From positions 1 to 59,346 of the forward strand of contig JAUVZL010000010.1 in the NCBI GenBank assembly GCA_030602565.1: 59,346 nucleotides of DNA. The letters run 5' to 3'. The translations under genes were made by a program, and so were the position numbers. This stretch comes from Candidatus Stahliibacteriota bacterium (GTDB lineage Bacteria > Hydrothermota > Tepidihabitantia > SM23-42). The notes under the pieces are model-generated. The model was not told the origin of the DNA and did not search any database. It saw only the letters and a list, made by a program, of their open reading frames with translations. Positions 51,474-59,346 of this stretch are shown piece by piece (position 1 is the first letter of the stretch; each line of letters begins with the position of its first letter).

Positions 51474-53573
51474 GTGAAGTGGACATTGCTACTTATCTTC
51501 CTCGTTATGTCTTGTCCCAAACCAGGCATCATAAAAATAACTGAACCAGACTATCTCAAAGAAGCCAAATGCCATTACCAGAAGCAACCTCTGTATGCTT
51601 ACACTTTGTTAAAAGATTCGGTGACCAGCGCTGAACACATGCAGGAGCGGGCATTGATCTTGACCCGTATCTACATTGACCAACGTGAATACGAACGTGC
51701 CGCCGCAGTGCTGGACAGCGTAGCCTGGGGAGTTGCTCTGACGCCATACGAAAAAGACATTATTCTGCTCAAAACTAAAAGGTGGGCCATGCTTACTCAA
51801 ACCACCCAGGATAGTTTGCTCAAAGGCATTGCCTTTTACTATTTTGGAAATTACGAAAAAGCCATCCAGTGGCTTACCAAGCCGTTCAAACCTGACGATT
51901 ATCGATTAATCCACCTCGCAAAAGCTTATCAACATCTGGATGATTTCAAGAATGCCTTTGGCGTACTAACATCAATTGATTCAATAAGTTCCTATTTGCA
52001 CGCTGACTACCAGGATCTTTTGTTTAACCTTTTCCTCAATATCGAAGATACCCGCATTGTACACCAGGAACTCCCCAAGTTAGAAAAACCCAGTCTCCAG
52101 GAGTTCATTCTCCTTAAGACATTTGAAAAACAAAAAAATAGGCAGAGCATCGATAAAACAGCCTGGAAGCTAATAAAACAGTATCCTGAGTCAGCCGGCG
52201 CATATTATGCCACGGGTCTGGTCAAACCCAAGACCAAAACCAACCACAAATCATTCGGTATGGTCTACTACCATCACCGCAGTTATGACCAGGCTCTTAA
52301 ACATTTCGCAAAATCTGTTGCCGACAATGCAGTCAATTACTATACCGGGAGAATATATTATAACCGGAGCAGTTACTCTTTGTCTTTAAAGTATCTCGCA
52401 CGCAGCAATTGGACCGCTGCATATTACTATCGAGGAAGGGTTTATGAAAAACTCAACAGCTATGCAAAAGCTATTGCGATCTACGACTCTTTGCAGATCA
52501 TAAACAAAAAATCTGATTATGCAAAACGTGCTCTCAAGAGAAAAGCTTTTTTATATGAAGATATCGGCGACACGTTGAGGGCAGTAGAGACGTTTCTGGC
52601 GATAAATGAAAAGAACACACGTTTCCGAGCGGCAATGCAGCTATTTAGAATCGGCAAGTTAGTGAAGGCAGATTCAATATTAAAAGTCAGCGCAGACCCC
52701 GGATTTCTCTATTGGCGCATAAGGATCAACGATCGACTGGACCAGTCAACTGAGGATCTGAAGAATTATCTGGCAAGTGTGTTCCCGCTGTCCTACTACA
52801 ATCTGGTAAGAAATGGAAGTGATCTCGTCTTCGATACCTTACCTCTAGATAAATGGATGGGTAATTTTGCAGACAGCACAGTCTCGTTCAGTTATCGCGA
52901 CTCACAGCATATAGCAAAGGCGATTAGATACTTTAAGTTGAATGAAATGAATTTCAGCATGAAGGAACTGGATATGATCGAAGATAAGAGTCCCCAAGAT
53001 CTTCTTCACCTGAGTAGACTCTGTGCCCAGTATGGTGCTGACCGTTATTCTATCCTTTTTGGTCTACGTGTGAAAAAAGCAGCAAAAAAGAAAAATATCA
53101 TGAAATGGCCCTACGAGCTCTTCAAGTTGATGTACCCAGTCCGCTATACCTTCACAATTATGGACCAGCATATTGACTTGGGTTTGTGTTTAGCAATGAT
53201 CTGGCAAGAAAGTCTTTTTGACCCAGACGCTGTTTCCTCAGCAAATGCACGAGGGATCATGCAAATTATCCCAGCCACGGCACAGGCAATTGCCAAGGAC
53301 TTGCAGGTTGAGTCTTATTCCCTCCACGATCCATCAGTTTCCATAAGATTTGGGTGTTATTACTTCAACAACCTGCTCAAAGATTTCAATTCAGTGCCGC
53401 TATCCCTTGCCGGCTATAATGCAGGACCAGTGCGGGTAAAGCGCTGGATAAAACAAGACCCCAATTACGAAATGGATGTATTTATTGATTTAATCCCATA
53501 TAATGAAACGAGGAATTACATCAAACTAATCCTCAGCCGTAAGAAAATCTACAATAAATTGCTCAAGGGTTAG
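51474..53573 (+). CDS. Slt-type lytic transglycosylase lipoprotein with TPR-like repeats
   Basis: A 699-aa cell-wall enzyme. The GTG start at 51474 (MKWTLLLIFLVMSCPKPG) places a clean lipobox (VMSC) at the N-terminus. A long helical repeat region (about residues 25-520) precedes a C-terminal SLT domain: IWQESLFDPDAVSSANARGIMQI (catalytic Glu in QES), SLAGYNAGPVRV and ETRNYI. It cleaves peptidoglycan to anhydro-muropeptides in the periplasm, as for Slt70. The stop overlaps the convergent lspA stop. Confidence 0.9.
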   Translation: MKWTLLLIFLVMSCPKPGIIKITEPDYLKEAKCHYQKQPLYAYTLLKDSVTSAEHMQERALILTRIYIDQREYERAAAVLDSVAWGVALTPYEKDIILLKTKRWAMLTQTTQDSLLKGIAFYYFGNYEKAIQWLTKPFKPDDYRLIHLAKAYQHLDDFKNAFGVLTSIDSISSYLHADYQDLLFNLFLNIEDTRIVHQELPKLEKPSLQEFILLKTFEKQKNRQSIDKTAWKLIKQYPESAGAYYATGLVKPKTKTNHKSFGMVYYHHRSYDQALKHFAKSVADNAVNYYTGRIYYNRSSYSLSLKYLARSNWTAAYYYRGRVYEKLNSYAKAIAIYDSLQIINKKSDYAKRALKRKAFLYEDIGDTLRAVETFLAINEKNTRFRAAMQLFRIGKLVKADSILKVSADPGFLYWRIRINDRLDQSTEDLKNYLASVFPLSYYNLVRNGSDLVFDTLPLDKWMGNFADSTVSFSYRDSQHIAKAIRYFKLNEMNFSMKELDMIEDKSPQDLLHLSRLCAQYGADRYSILFGLRVKKAAKKKNIMKWPYELFKLMYPVRYTFTIMDQHIDLGLCLAMIWQESLFDPDAVSSANARGIMQIIPATAQAIAKDLQVESYSLHDPSVSIRFGCYYFNNLLKDFNSVPLSLAGYNAGPVRVKRWIKQDPNYEMDVFIDLIPYNETRNYIKLILSRKKIYNKLLKG

Positions 53574-54070
53574 TTTTGGTTCGCCGGTTCTTTGGGCTTT
53601 TGCTTTTTCTCCTTTTTGAAAAAGAGTTCCCGAATAAGGAGCAATAAGGCACCAACTGTTATAAAGGCATCCGCGAGATTGTAGGTAAACCACCGTAGAG
53701 TACCAATACCCATGTCAATAAAATCTATGACATGATCCAACCTTAACCGATCGATTATATTGCCAATGGCACCGCCGATAATAAAACCAAAAACAATAAC
53801 GCCAATTCTGTCTTTGAAAGATAAAGCGATATACGTCAAGATCAATACACCGATTACGGAAAAGACATAATAAAGGACAGTTGGACCAAAAGGAATGCTG
53901 AAAACACCATAGGGGTTATATGTGAGTTTGAACCGCAGAAATGAACCGATGATATTTAGTGTTTCAAATGGTGTCAAATAGTAATCAATTACCAACTTGG
54001 AAATTTGATCAACCAACAACGCACTGATCGTGAATATTAAGAAAATCTTGATGTTTTTTCTACGAAGCAT
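53570..54070 (-). CDS. lspA: lipoprotein signal peptidase (signal peptidase II)
   Basis: A 166-aa inner-membrane aspartyl protease with four hydrophobic segments. The conserved Asp residues are D107 (GNIIDRLR) and D134 (NLADAFI). It removes signal peptides from prolipoproteins such as the transglycosylase and nuclease in this window. Last gene of TPR-dksA-lspA. Confidence 0.93.
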   Translation of the reverse strand: MLRRKNIKIFLIFTISALLVDQISKLVIDYYLTPFETLNIIGSFLRFKLTYNPYGVFSIPFGPTVLYYVFSVIGVLILTYIALSFKDRIGVIVFGFIIGGAIGNIIDRLRLDHVIDFIDMGIGTLRWFTYNLADAFITVGALLLLIRELFFKKEKKQKPKEPANQN

Positions 54071-54091
54071 TGAATGATATTTTGTCTGGGG

Positions 54092-54472
54092 TTACTTCTG
54101 AGAACCTTTAGAGCACGTGATGCATTTTCGCGCCTGGGGTAAGAACTTTAACCGTCTTTTGCTTATCGCTTTGCCACAGCTCTCACAAAACCCATACTTT
54201 CTCTGATTTACTTTATTCAAAGCCAGGTCTACCTCAGAAAGAGCCTCACGGCGTGTTGAAAGGATCTGTGAGGTTAACTCACGCCGTTCAGTCTCGGTTC
54301 CTTGATCTGCCATATGATTGGAATAAGCCGAAAGATCACCTGAGGACTCATTGGATTTTGATATTTGACTGCCTTCATATTCTAATTCCCGCAATAGCTT
54401 TTTTCTTTCTTCGATCAATCTTTTTTCAAACTGCTTTAGCTCTGATTTTTTCATAATTTTGGCCTTGGTCAT
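54092..54472 (-). CDS. DksA/TraR-family zinc-finger protein
   Basis: A 126-aa protein. An N-terminal coiled coil (LKQFEKRLIEERKKLLRELEYE) carries the DQGTETERRE phrase, and the C-terminal zinc finger is CESCGKAISKRRLKFLPQARKCITC. It probably binds the RNA polymerase secondary channel and modulates transcription. The two acidic tip residues of true DksA are not evident, so ppGpp synergy is uncertain. The start overlaps the TPR-gene stop by 4 nt. Confidence 0.88.
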   Translation of the reverse strand: MTKAKIMKKSELKQFEKRLIEERKKLLRELEYEGSQISKSNESSGDLSAYSNHMADQGTETERRELTSQILSTRREALSEVDLALNKVNQRKYGFCESCGKAISKRRLKFLPQARKCITCSKGSQK

Positions 54473-55173
54473 CTTACTTTCTCCTTTAACATATTGAGAT
54501 AGGACTTCGCCTTGATATCCGTTGAATCACGATCCAAGGTCTCTTGCCACTCTCGTTGTGCATCGTTGAATCTCTTCTGTTGATAATAACAAAGACCTAA
54601 CGTAGTTTTTGCTTCAAGATAACCCTGATTGTTTTGAAGAATCCCCTGGAGCAGATTTTCAGCATCCCCATACTCAGCGAGTTGGAGATGTGTCTTTGCT
54701 AATTTGAGCTTTATGTCGAGAAACGATGAACTTACTTCAATAGCCCGCCTATATTCGTCTTTTGCCTTCTTATATTCTTGCAGTTCATAGTAAGTATCAC
54801 CTAATTGGCTATAGGTATTGGCGAGCTTCACCTTCAGCTGCGGAGAAAGCCCCTTTTCCTTAGTTTCCAACTTGGCCGCCTGCTCAAATGACTGCTTTGC
54901 CTCCTCAAAACGACACTGTTCATTTTGTATAATCGCCATGTGGATATAGGCTTCTATGTACTCAGGATTCAGTTCTATTGCTCTTTTGAAACTATTTACC
55001 GCCCCTTCATTATTGCCAGATAGAGAAAAGGCCAAACCGAGGGCATTGTGAACGTCAGGATAATCAGGGTAAGTTCTGACAACCAGCTGTAATTTCTCGA
55101 TCGCCTTCTTGATTTTCCCTTTCTCGCAGAGTCCGAGCGCCTCAGTGTATATCTTCTTGGTCTCTTGATCCAT
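54469..55173 (-). CDS. TPR-repeat protein
   Basis: A 234-aa soluble protein made of about six TPR units from residue 1 to 230 (VHNALGLAFSLSGNNEGAVNSFKRAIELNP and following), without a signal peptide. It is probably a cytoplasmic scaffold; partner unknown. First gene of a three-gene operon with dksA-like and lspA; leaderless promoter, divergent to the MFS gene. Confidence 0.85.
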   Translation of the reverse strand: MDQETKKIYTEALGLCEKGKIKKAIEKLQLVVRTYPDYPDVHNALGLAFSLSGNNEGAVNSFKRAIELNPEYIEAYIHMAIIQNEQCRFEEAKQSFEQAAKLETKEKGLSPQLKVKLANTYSQLGDTYYELQEYKKAKDEYRRAIEVSSSFLDIKLKLAKTHLQLAEYGDAENLLQGILQNNQGYLEAKTTLGLCYYQQKRFNDAQREWQETLDRDSTDIKAKSYLNMLKEKVR

Positions 55174-55178
55174 GGATA

Positions 55179-55206
55179 ATTATAATGAAAGTTTATTATT
55201 TGTCAA
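55179..55206 (-). promoter_or_regulatory. promoter TTGACA-N16-TATAAT, leaderless type
   Basis: Minus strand: -35 at 55206-55201, -10 at 55184-55179, then 5 nt to the TPR-gene ATG. Confidence 0.85.
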
Positions 55207-55232
55207 TGCTGTGGTTTTCTAAATGTCAACTG

Positions 55233-55260
55233 GTGACAAGCGTGAAATTATCTATATAAT
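55233..55260 (+). promoter_or_regulatory. promoter GTGACA-N16-TATAAT, leaderless type
   Basis: -35 at 55233-55238 and -10 at 55255-55260, with 8 nt to GTG 55269. Divergent from the TPR-gene promoter, 26 bp apart. Confidence 0.75.
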
Positions 55261-55268
55261 ATCTTACT

Positions 55269-56444
55269 GTGCTTAAATCAAAGAACAGAAAAAATGTATT
55301 TATGCTCGGCTTGGTCTCACTTTTCACCGACCTGTCGAGTCAAATGGTTTACCCACTTGTTCCGGAATTTCTTATAAGCATCGGTGCGAATAAGGCGATT
55401 ATCGGGATGATCGAAGGTATCGCAGAAAGTACAGCATCACTTTTCCGCATTGTTTTCGGTCGGCTTTCCGATAAACTAAGAAAGAGAAAACTCTTCCTCG
55501 TTCTCGGCTATGGCTTATCTGCGCTTTCAAAACCGTTTCTATATTTGGCTAATGTTTGGACCGTTGTCCTGGGGGTAAGGTTTTCTGACCGTATGGGAAA
55601 AGCAATAAGGACTCCGGCAAGAGATACCCTTATCTCCACCTCGGTCGATCCATCTGAAAAAGGAAAGGCTTTTGGGTTCCATCGTGCAATGGACAGGATC
55701 GGTGCCATTGGTGGACCTCTCCTTGCCATACTCGTACTCTCTTTGTTCAATAATAATGTGCGACTTGTCTTCTTGTTATCAGTCATCCCCGGAATCTTAG
55801 CACTCTTTTTTATTAGATTTGTCAAAGAAACTACAATCGAGCGTAAGCCTGTGTCGGCTGTTCACAAACACAGTTTAAGAAATGCTCCATTTATAATTTT
55901 CTTGATATCGAACATCGTCTTTACCCTGGGTAATTCTTCAAATGCGTTTTTAATATTAAGAGCGCGTGAAGCTAGCTTGACAATTCTTATGATACCCGTG
56001 ATATGGATAGTGTACAATATCTTTTGCACCGTATCGTCACCAGTATTCGGGTCATGGTCAGATAAAATAGGTAGAAAACCGATAATCATTTTTTCTTTTC
56101 TGTTTTATTCAGTCGTCTACTTTTTCTTTGGGATAGCCAATAATCTATGGGCAATCTGGGTATTATTCGGCGCATACGGGATCTACTATGGCTTGTCGGC
56201 AGGGGTGTTCCGTGCTTATATCGCTGATTTGGTCGAGCCTGAAAATCGTGCCACTGCGTACGGATTATTCAATACTGGGATCGGCATCGCCTTGTTTCCC
56301 GCATCGTTAATAATGGGCGCATTATGGGATAGATTCGGAAGCAAATGGGCATTTTTGGTGTCGGCAGGTTTTAGTCTACTTGGCTTTACGATTTTCTTGC
56401 TCAGCCTACTTTTACGCCGTGGGGTCAAATCTCAACCCCGATGA
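55269..56444 (+). CDS. MFS transporter
   Basis: A 391-aa polytopic inner-membrane protein with about 12 hydrophobic segments. It has the MFS loop motif GRLSDKLRKRK (about residues 64-74) and its repeat GSWSDKIGRKP in the second half. The substrate is unknown; the N-terminus (FMLGLVSLFTDLSSQMVYPLVPEFL) is typical of a bacterial MFS subgroup often annotated as permeases of unclear specificity. It starts at GTG 55269, placed by the promoter. Confidence 0.88.
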   Translation: MLKSKNRKNVFMLGLVSLFTDLSSQMVYPLVPEFLISIGANKAIIGMIEGIAESTASLFRIVFGRLSDKLRKRKLFLVLGYGLSALSKPFLYLANVWTVVLGVRFSDRMGKAIRTPARDTLISTSVDPSEKGKAFGFHRAMDRIGAIGGPLLAILVLSLFNNNVRLVFLLSVIPGILALFFIRFVKETTIERKPVSAVHKHSLRNAPFIIFLISNIVFTLGNSSNAFLILRAREASLTILMIPVIWIVYNIFCTVSSPVFGSWSDKIGRKPIIIFSFLFYSVVYFFFGIANNLWAIWVLFGAYGIYYGLSAGVFRAYIADLVEPENRATAYGLFNTGIGIALFPASLIMGALWDRFGSKWAFLVSAGFSLLGFTIFLLSLLLRRGVKSQPR

Positions 56445-56576
56445 AATACCTACAGATTTCATCCCGTTACCAAGACAACGAGGACAGGCGAGGGCAGACA
56501 TTGGACTTAGCAATATTTGAAGATAAACCCCACATTCATTATTTTTCGGAAATGACTTTTTCGTAAAGGAGGAATT

Positions 56577-57359
56577 ATGCGTAAGATTCTATTCATAAAT
56601 AAGCTTGCTTTATTCGCTGTGCTATTTATGCTGCAGATCGCACAGCTCCATGCGCAGGACAATATAACGGCACAAGACATCATAAATACCATGACAGAAA
56701 CTATGAACCCTGATCAATCCCAGGGCAAGATGAAGATGACGATCATAACCACTTCTGGGCAAGAACGCACCTTTGAATACGAGACATTTTCCAAAAATCA
56801 GGGAGAAAAGAGTCTGATGAAATATTTAAAACCGACAAGAGTAAAAGGACAGACAATACTAATGCTCAATAATGCTGATGATATCTGGGTATATTTTCCA
56901 CGCACCAAACGTGTGCGCAAGCTTGCTACCCATGCCAAAAAACAAAAGCTCGAGGGCAGTGATTTCTCATATGAAGATATGGGCGCATCAGATGAATTCA
57001 TTGAGGAATATGAATCCGTGCGAATGAAAGATGAAAAAAAAGAAGGGCACGACTGCTATAAACTTGAGCTAATTCGTAAGCCGAAGAGCTCAGCCGGTTA
57101 TTCAAGGATCTTAATGTGGGTTGATAAAGAATCTCTTGTGCCGGTTGTCATTGATTATTATCACGACGATGACCCGCAGCTTATGGAAAAGCAGCTCGTA
57201 TGCAGCGATATTCAACTCATTGATGACATCCATACGCCCATGAAATACGTCATGTATAATAAACTCGATAATACACACACCAGCATGGAGATAATCGAGG
57301 TCACGTATCAGGTCGATTTACCTGACGACCTGTTTACTGAACAGGGGATGCAAAAATGA
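56577..57359 (+). CDS. LolA-like outer-membrane lipoprotein-sorting protein
   Basis: A 260-aa periplasmic protein with a signal peptide (ends LHAQ-D near residue 27). The body fits the LolA_like (pfam17131-type) fold: DIINTMTETMNPDQSQGKMKM, SLMKYLKPTRVKGQTILMLNN and DDIWVYFPRTKRVRKLA. It often accompanies RND/MMPL transporters and barrel proteins in lipid or hopanoid trafficking. AAAGGAGG precedes the ATG. It overlaps the next gene by 4 nt. Confidence 0.88.
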   Translation: MRKILFINKLALFAVLFMLQIAQLHAQDNITAQDIINTMTETMNPDQSQGKMKMTIITTSGQERTFEYETFSKNQGEKSLMKYLKPTRVKGQTILMLNNADDIWVYFPRTKRVRKLATHAKKQKLEGSDFSYEDMGASDEFIEEYESVRMKDEKKEGHDCYKLELIRKPKSSAGYSRILMWVDKESLVPVVIDYYHDDDPQLMEKQLVCSDIQLIDDIHTPMKYVMYNKLDNTHTSMEIIEVTYQVDLPDDLFTEQGMQK

Positions 57360-58525
57360 AATACTTAACTCTTGCTTCGTGCATACTGCTTTTAACTTCT
57401 GTTTTGGTCTATGCACAGGTTGACCTCTATGGCTATCTTGAACCACAGTATTCAGCCTTTTATCGCGATAGCACGTTTTATCAGACTAATTACAATAAGC
57501 TAAGGATTGACCTTAAGAGTACGGCAGTCAAGAATACTGAGTTTGGAGCTAATGTTATTTACCTACTCTATTTTGGCAAAAAGGACTGGAACATCCTCGA
57601 CTTCTTACCAGATCACATTATTTCTATGATCCCTCCTGAAACGTATCCTTATTATCAGTTGACATTCAACGATACTTTTTTTCTCGATAATGCCTATGCA
57701 CGCATCAATATTCGGCGCTTGGCATTGACTGTTGGCAAACAACAGATATCCATGGGTACAGGATATTTCTCAAATCCAACCGATGTCTTGAATACCAAAG
57801 ATGCTCTTGATCCAACCTATGAGCAGCCAGGTCATAATGCACTGCGGCTCGATTTCTATATCGGCAGCCGGGTGAATCTCATGGCTTTATATACACCGAT
57901 TGAATTTGACTGGGAAAATTCAGGGAAACTCGTACGCGCAAAGATCGGCATTGGTCATTTTGATTTCTCTGTAAGCGGACATGAATACCAGCACACAAGT
58001 ACCAACTTCTATACATTTCAGCAAACCCAGGAACGCAGAATGCTCATCGGTGCAGATTTTGTCGGTGAATTACTGGGTTTGGGTATCTGGGGCGAAGGTA
58101 TTTACAATTTCATGGAAAACAATGATGATAATTCTTATGAATTCATTGTTGGTACTGACTATACTTTTGAATCTGGACTCTATGCAATGGTTGAATATCA
58201 CCGTAATTCACTCGGCAAGCCGACCCATAACGAATATTTTCTCAATGACTGGATGCGTTATTTCACGGGTGAAACGAAAACCCTTTCTCAGGATCAGATC
58301 TATGGTCTTATTCAGTATCCTCTAACCGATTTAATAATGGTCGGTAGCTCAGCAGTCTTCAGTATTTCAGACCAGAGTTTCGTGCTTATTCCAATGGTGT
58401 ATTATAGTTTATTTGAAAACGTTGATCTAACACTCATGTTCAATTTCTATATTGGCGAAGAGGGAAAGACATTCTCAAGCACCTTGGGTAATGGTGGTTT
58501 CTTGCGAGCCCAGGTGTATTTCTAA
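57356..58525 (+). CDS. porin-like outer-membrane barrel protein
   Basis: A 389-aa protein with a signal peptide (ends VYAQ-V near residue 21). Many amphipathic strands and a C-terminal aromatic (RAQVYF) indicate an outer-membrane barrel. The phrase LALTVGKQQISMGTGYFSNPTDVLN resembles DUF1302/capsule-like porins. It probably forms an export or lipid-transfer unit with the LolA-like protein and the following RND transporter. Confidence 0.8.
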   Translation: MKYLTLASCILLLTSVLVYAQVDLYGYLEPQYSAFYRDSTFYQTNYNKLRIDLKSTAVKNTEFGANVIYLLYFGKKDWNILDFLPDHIISMIPPETYPYYQLTFNDTFFLDNAYARINIRRLALTVGKQQISMGTGYFSNPTDVLNTKDALDPTYEQPGHNALRLDFYIGSRVNLMALYTPIEFDWENSGKLVRAKIGIGHFDFSVSGHEYQHTSTNFYTFQQTQERRMLIGADFVGELLGLGIWGEGIYNFMENNDDNSYEFIVGTDYTFESGLYAMVEYHRNSLGKPTHNEYFLNDWMRYFTGETKTLSQDQIYGLIQYPLTDLIMVGSSAVFSISDQSFVLIPMVYYSLFENVDLTLMFNFYIGEEGKTFSSTLGNGGFLRAQVYF

Positions 58526-58551
58526 TGATTTCTGATTTATCAGAAATCATT
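58524..58551. repeat. 13-bp perfect hairpin right after the porin stop
   Basis: AATGATTTCTGAT-TT-ATCAGAAATCATT. It overlaps the stop codon by two bases. The core belongs to the TGAT/ATCA hairpin family. Two more hairpins (GCAGACC/GGTCTGC and GTCGAGC/GCTCGAC) precede the RND gene. Confidence 0.65.
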
Positions 58552-58713
58552 GATTGCGGTGATAAAAAAATAGATTACAGTGATTTGAGAACAGGGAAAT
58601 ATTTTTTCAGAGTGTATGCGTTCGTATATGATCATTGAGAATGTAGTGGCAGACCTTGGTCTGCAAAGTATTAAATGTCGAGCAAGCTCGACCACTACAC
58701 AATGGAGGATACA

Positions 58714-59346
58714 ATGAAAGAGAAACTATTGAGAAAATGGGCACGTTTCGCAGCAACCCATCCCTGGCGGGTAATTATTGGATTGTTTCTCGTAACAGTG
58801 TTTGCTCTTATTCCAGCATCACGAATAAGAATGGATATGCGCTGGTCAGATTTGCTGCCAATGCATGATCCTATGGCGCAGGAATTCGATAGAATCTTAA
58901 AGGAATATAAAAGTGCATCTACCATTCACATTGTAGTACAGGGACAAGAACACGAGATTAAGCAGTTTGCTGAAGCAGTTGCTCCTCAAATAGAAGAACT
59001 CACAGAATATGTAGAGCGCGTGGACTACAAGCTTGATATAAAATTCTTTGCTGAACATGGGTTCATGCTTGCAAAAGCACAAGACCTGAAAACCACAAAA
59101 GATATGTTCAAGGATTTGAACCTGGTTCCTTTCTTGACAAACATTAACGATAATTTCGAAGAAGAGTATATTGGAGATGAAGAAGCACTTTCCACAAAAG
59201 AAAAAGAAGATGAAGCAGTTCGTTCTTTAGATGGTTTGCACTTCTGGCTCAAGGCAATGGATACGTCTATTAGCCAACCTGATAATGTAGATCCAGCATT
59301 TGCAGAATTGGCAGTTGATCGCCTTCTATATGGTGACCCCTATTTC
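58714..59346 (+). CDS. RND/MMPL-family transporter, 5' part only
   Basis: At least 211 aa, continuing beyond the window. ATG 58714 has TGGAGG upstream. The first helix (WRVIIGLFLVTVFALIP, residues 18-34) is followed by a large extracytoplasmic loop (LPMHDPMAQEFDRILKEYKS), typical of MMPL/hopanoid exporter HpnN-like proteins. With the LolA-like and porin genes upstream, it suggests lipid or hydrophobic-compound export. Confidence 0.85.
   Translation, partial: MKEKLLRKWARFAATHPWRVIIGLFLVTVFALIPASRIRMDMRWSDLLPMHDPMAQEFDRILKEYKSASTIHIVVQGQEHEIKQFAEAVAPQIEELTEYVERVDYKLDIKFFAEHGFMLAKAQDLKTTKDMFKDLNLVPFLTNINDNFEEEYIGDEEALSTKEKEDEAVRSLDGLHFWLKAMDTSISQPDNVDPAFAELAVDRLLYGDPYF

Noticed and set aside
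1..59346. CRISPR array
   Set aside because: The repeats seen are palindromic or tandem without regularly spaced unique spacers, and no cas genes are present.

Overview
The window looks like chromosomal DNA of an uncultured diderm bacterium, moderately A+T-rich. The combination of secreted proteins ending in FlgD-like or CHU_C-like C-terminal domains, outer-membrane barrels, HD-GYP proteins and abundant small palindromic repeats suggests a candidate division WOR-3 (Stahlbacteria)-like lineage. That placement is inference. Most genes are housekeeping: glycine cleavage (gcvT, gcvH, gcvPA), pyrimidine synthesis (pyrR-pyrB-pyrC), purM, thiL, ndk, lspA, a dksA-like gene, an addAB-like helicase-nuclease pair, a lytic transglycosylase, tmRNA and tRNA-Arg(CCG).

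The most unusual part is 5.0-23.4 kb. A RiPP island (5.0-16.9 kb) is bracketed by two 139-bp direct repeats that differ at one base. It encodes a 54-aa precursor whose core is ACCCCNCNCNCCCIS (nine Cys), a hairpin, a ThiF-like leader-binding protein, a YcaO cyclodehydratase ending in PxPxP, a SagB-type dehydrogenase, a methyltransferase, an M50 membrane protease, an amidohydrolase-like pseudoenzyme fused to TPR-like repeats, a TonB-dependent receptor and a broken CBM9/DUF5916-type gene. The closest known architecture is the streptolysin S (SagABCD) group of thiazole/oxazole-modified peptides, but with M50 in place of the CAAX protease and no ABC exporter. A sigma-54 promoter and three TGACA-type palindromes lie upstream of the precursor.

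Directly after the island is a 1640-aa protein combining a Ser/Thr kinase, a STAND-like NTPase, TPRs, GAF, a sigma-54 activator AAA+ domain (GAFTGA intact) and a Fis HTH. Next to it are two more sigma-54 promoters, each behind arrays of TGTGTCA-N3-TGACACA palindromes. They drive a small secreted proline-rich peptide and two 64-67 aa Sm/Hfq-like paralogues. A GAF/HD-GYP protein and a CheY-like receiver follow. The segment therefore reads as a kinase/sigma-54 signalling locus beside a Cys-rich RiPP locus.

The rest runs as follows: addA-addB (25-31 kb), a second HD-GYP gene, a 54-aa membrane protein, tRNA-Arg and a nitroreductase (31-34.6 kb), ymdB and glycine cleavage (34.8-38.5 kb), a lamin-tail surface protein, tmRNA and a barrel protein (39-42.4 kb), thiL, a DRG-like GTPase and purM (42.6-45.6 kb), the pyr operon (45.7-49 kb), a nuclease, ndk and a lytic transglycosylase (49.3-53.6 kb), lspA-dksA-TPR (53.6-55.2 kb), then an MFS transporter, a LolA-like protein, a porin-like protein and the start of an RND transporter.

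Two window-wide patterns stand out. First, at least 13 promoters of the form TTGACW-N16(17)-TATAAT end 5-9 nt before a start codon, which implies widespread leaderless transcription and corrects several starts. Second, intergenic DNA is packed with small inverted repeats, some with compensatory base changes, plus a MITE-like element present twice.
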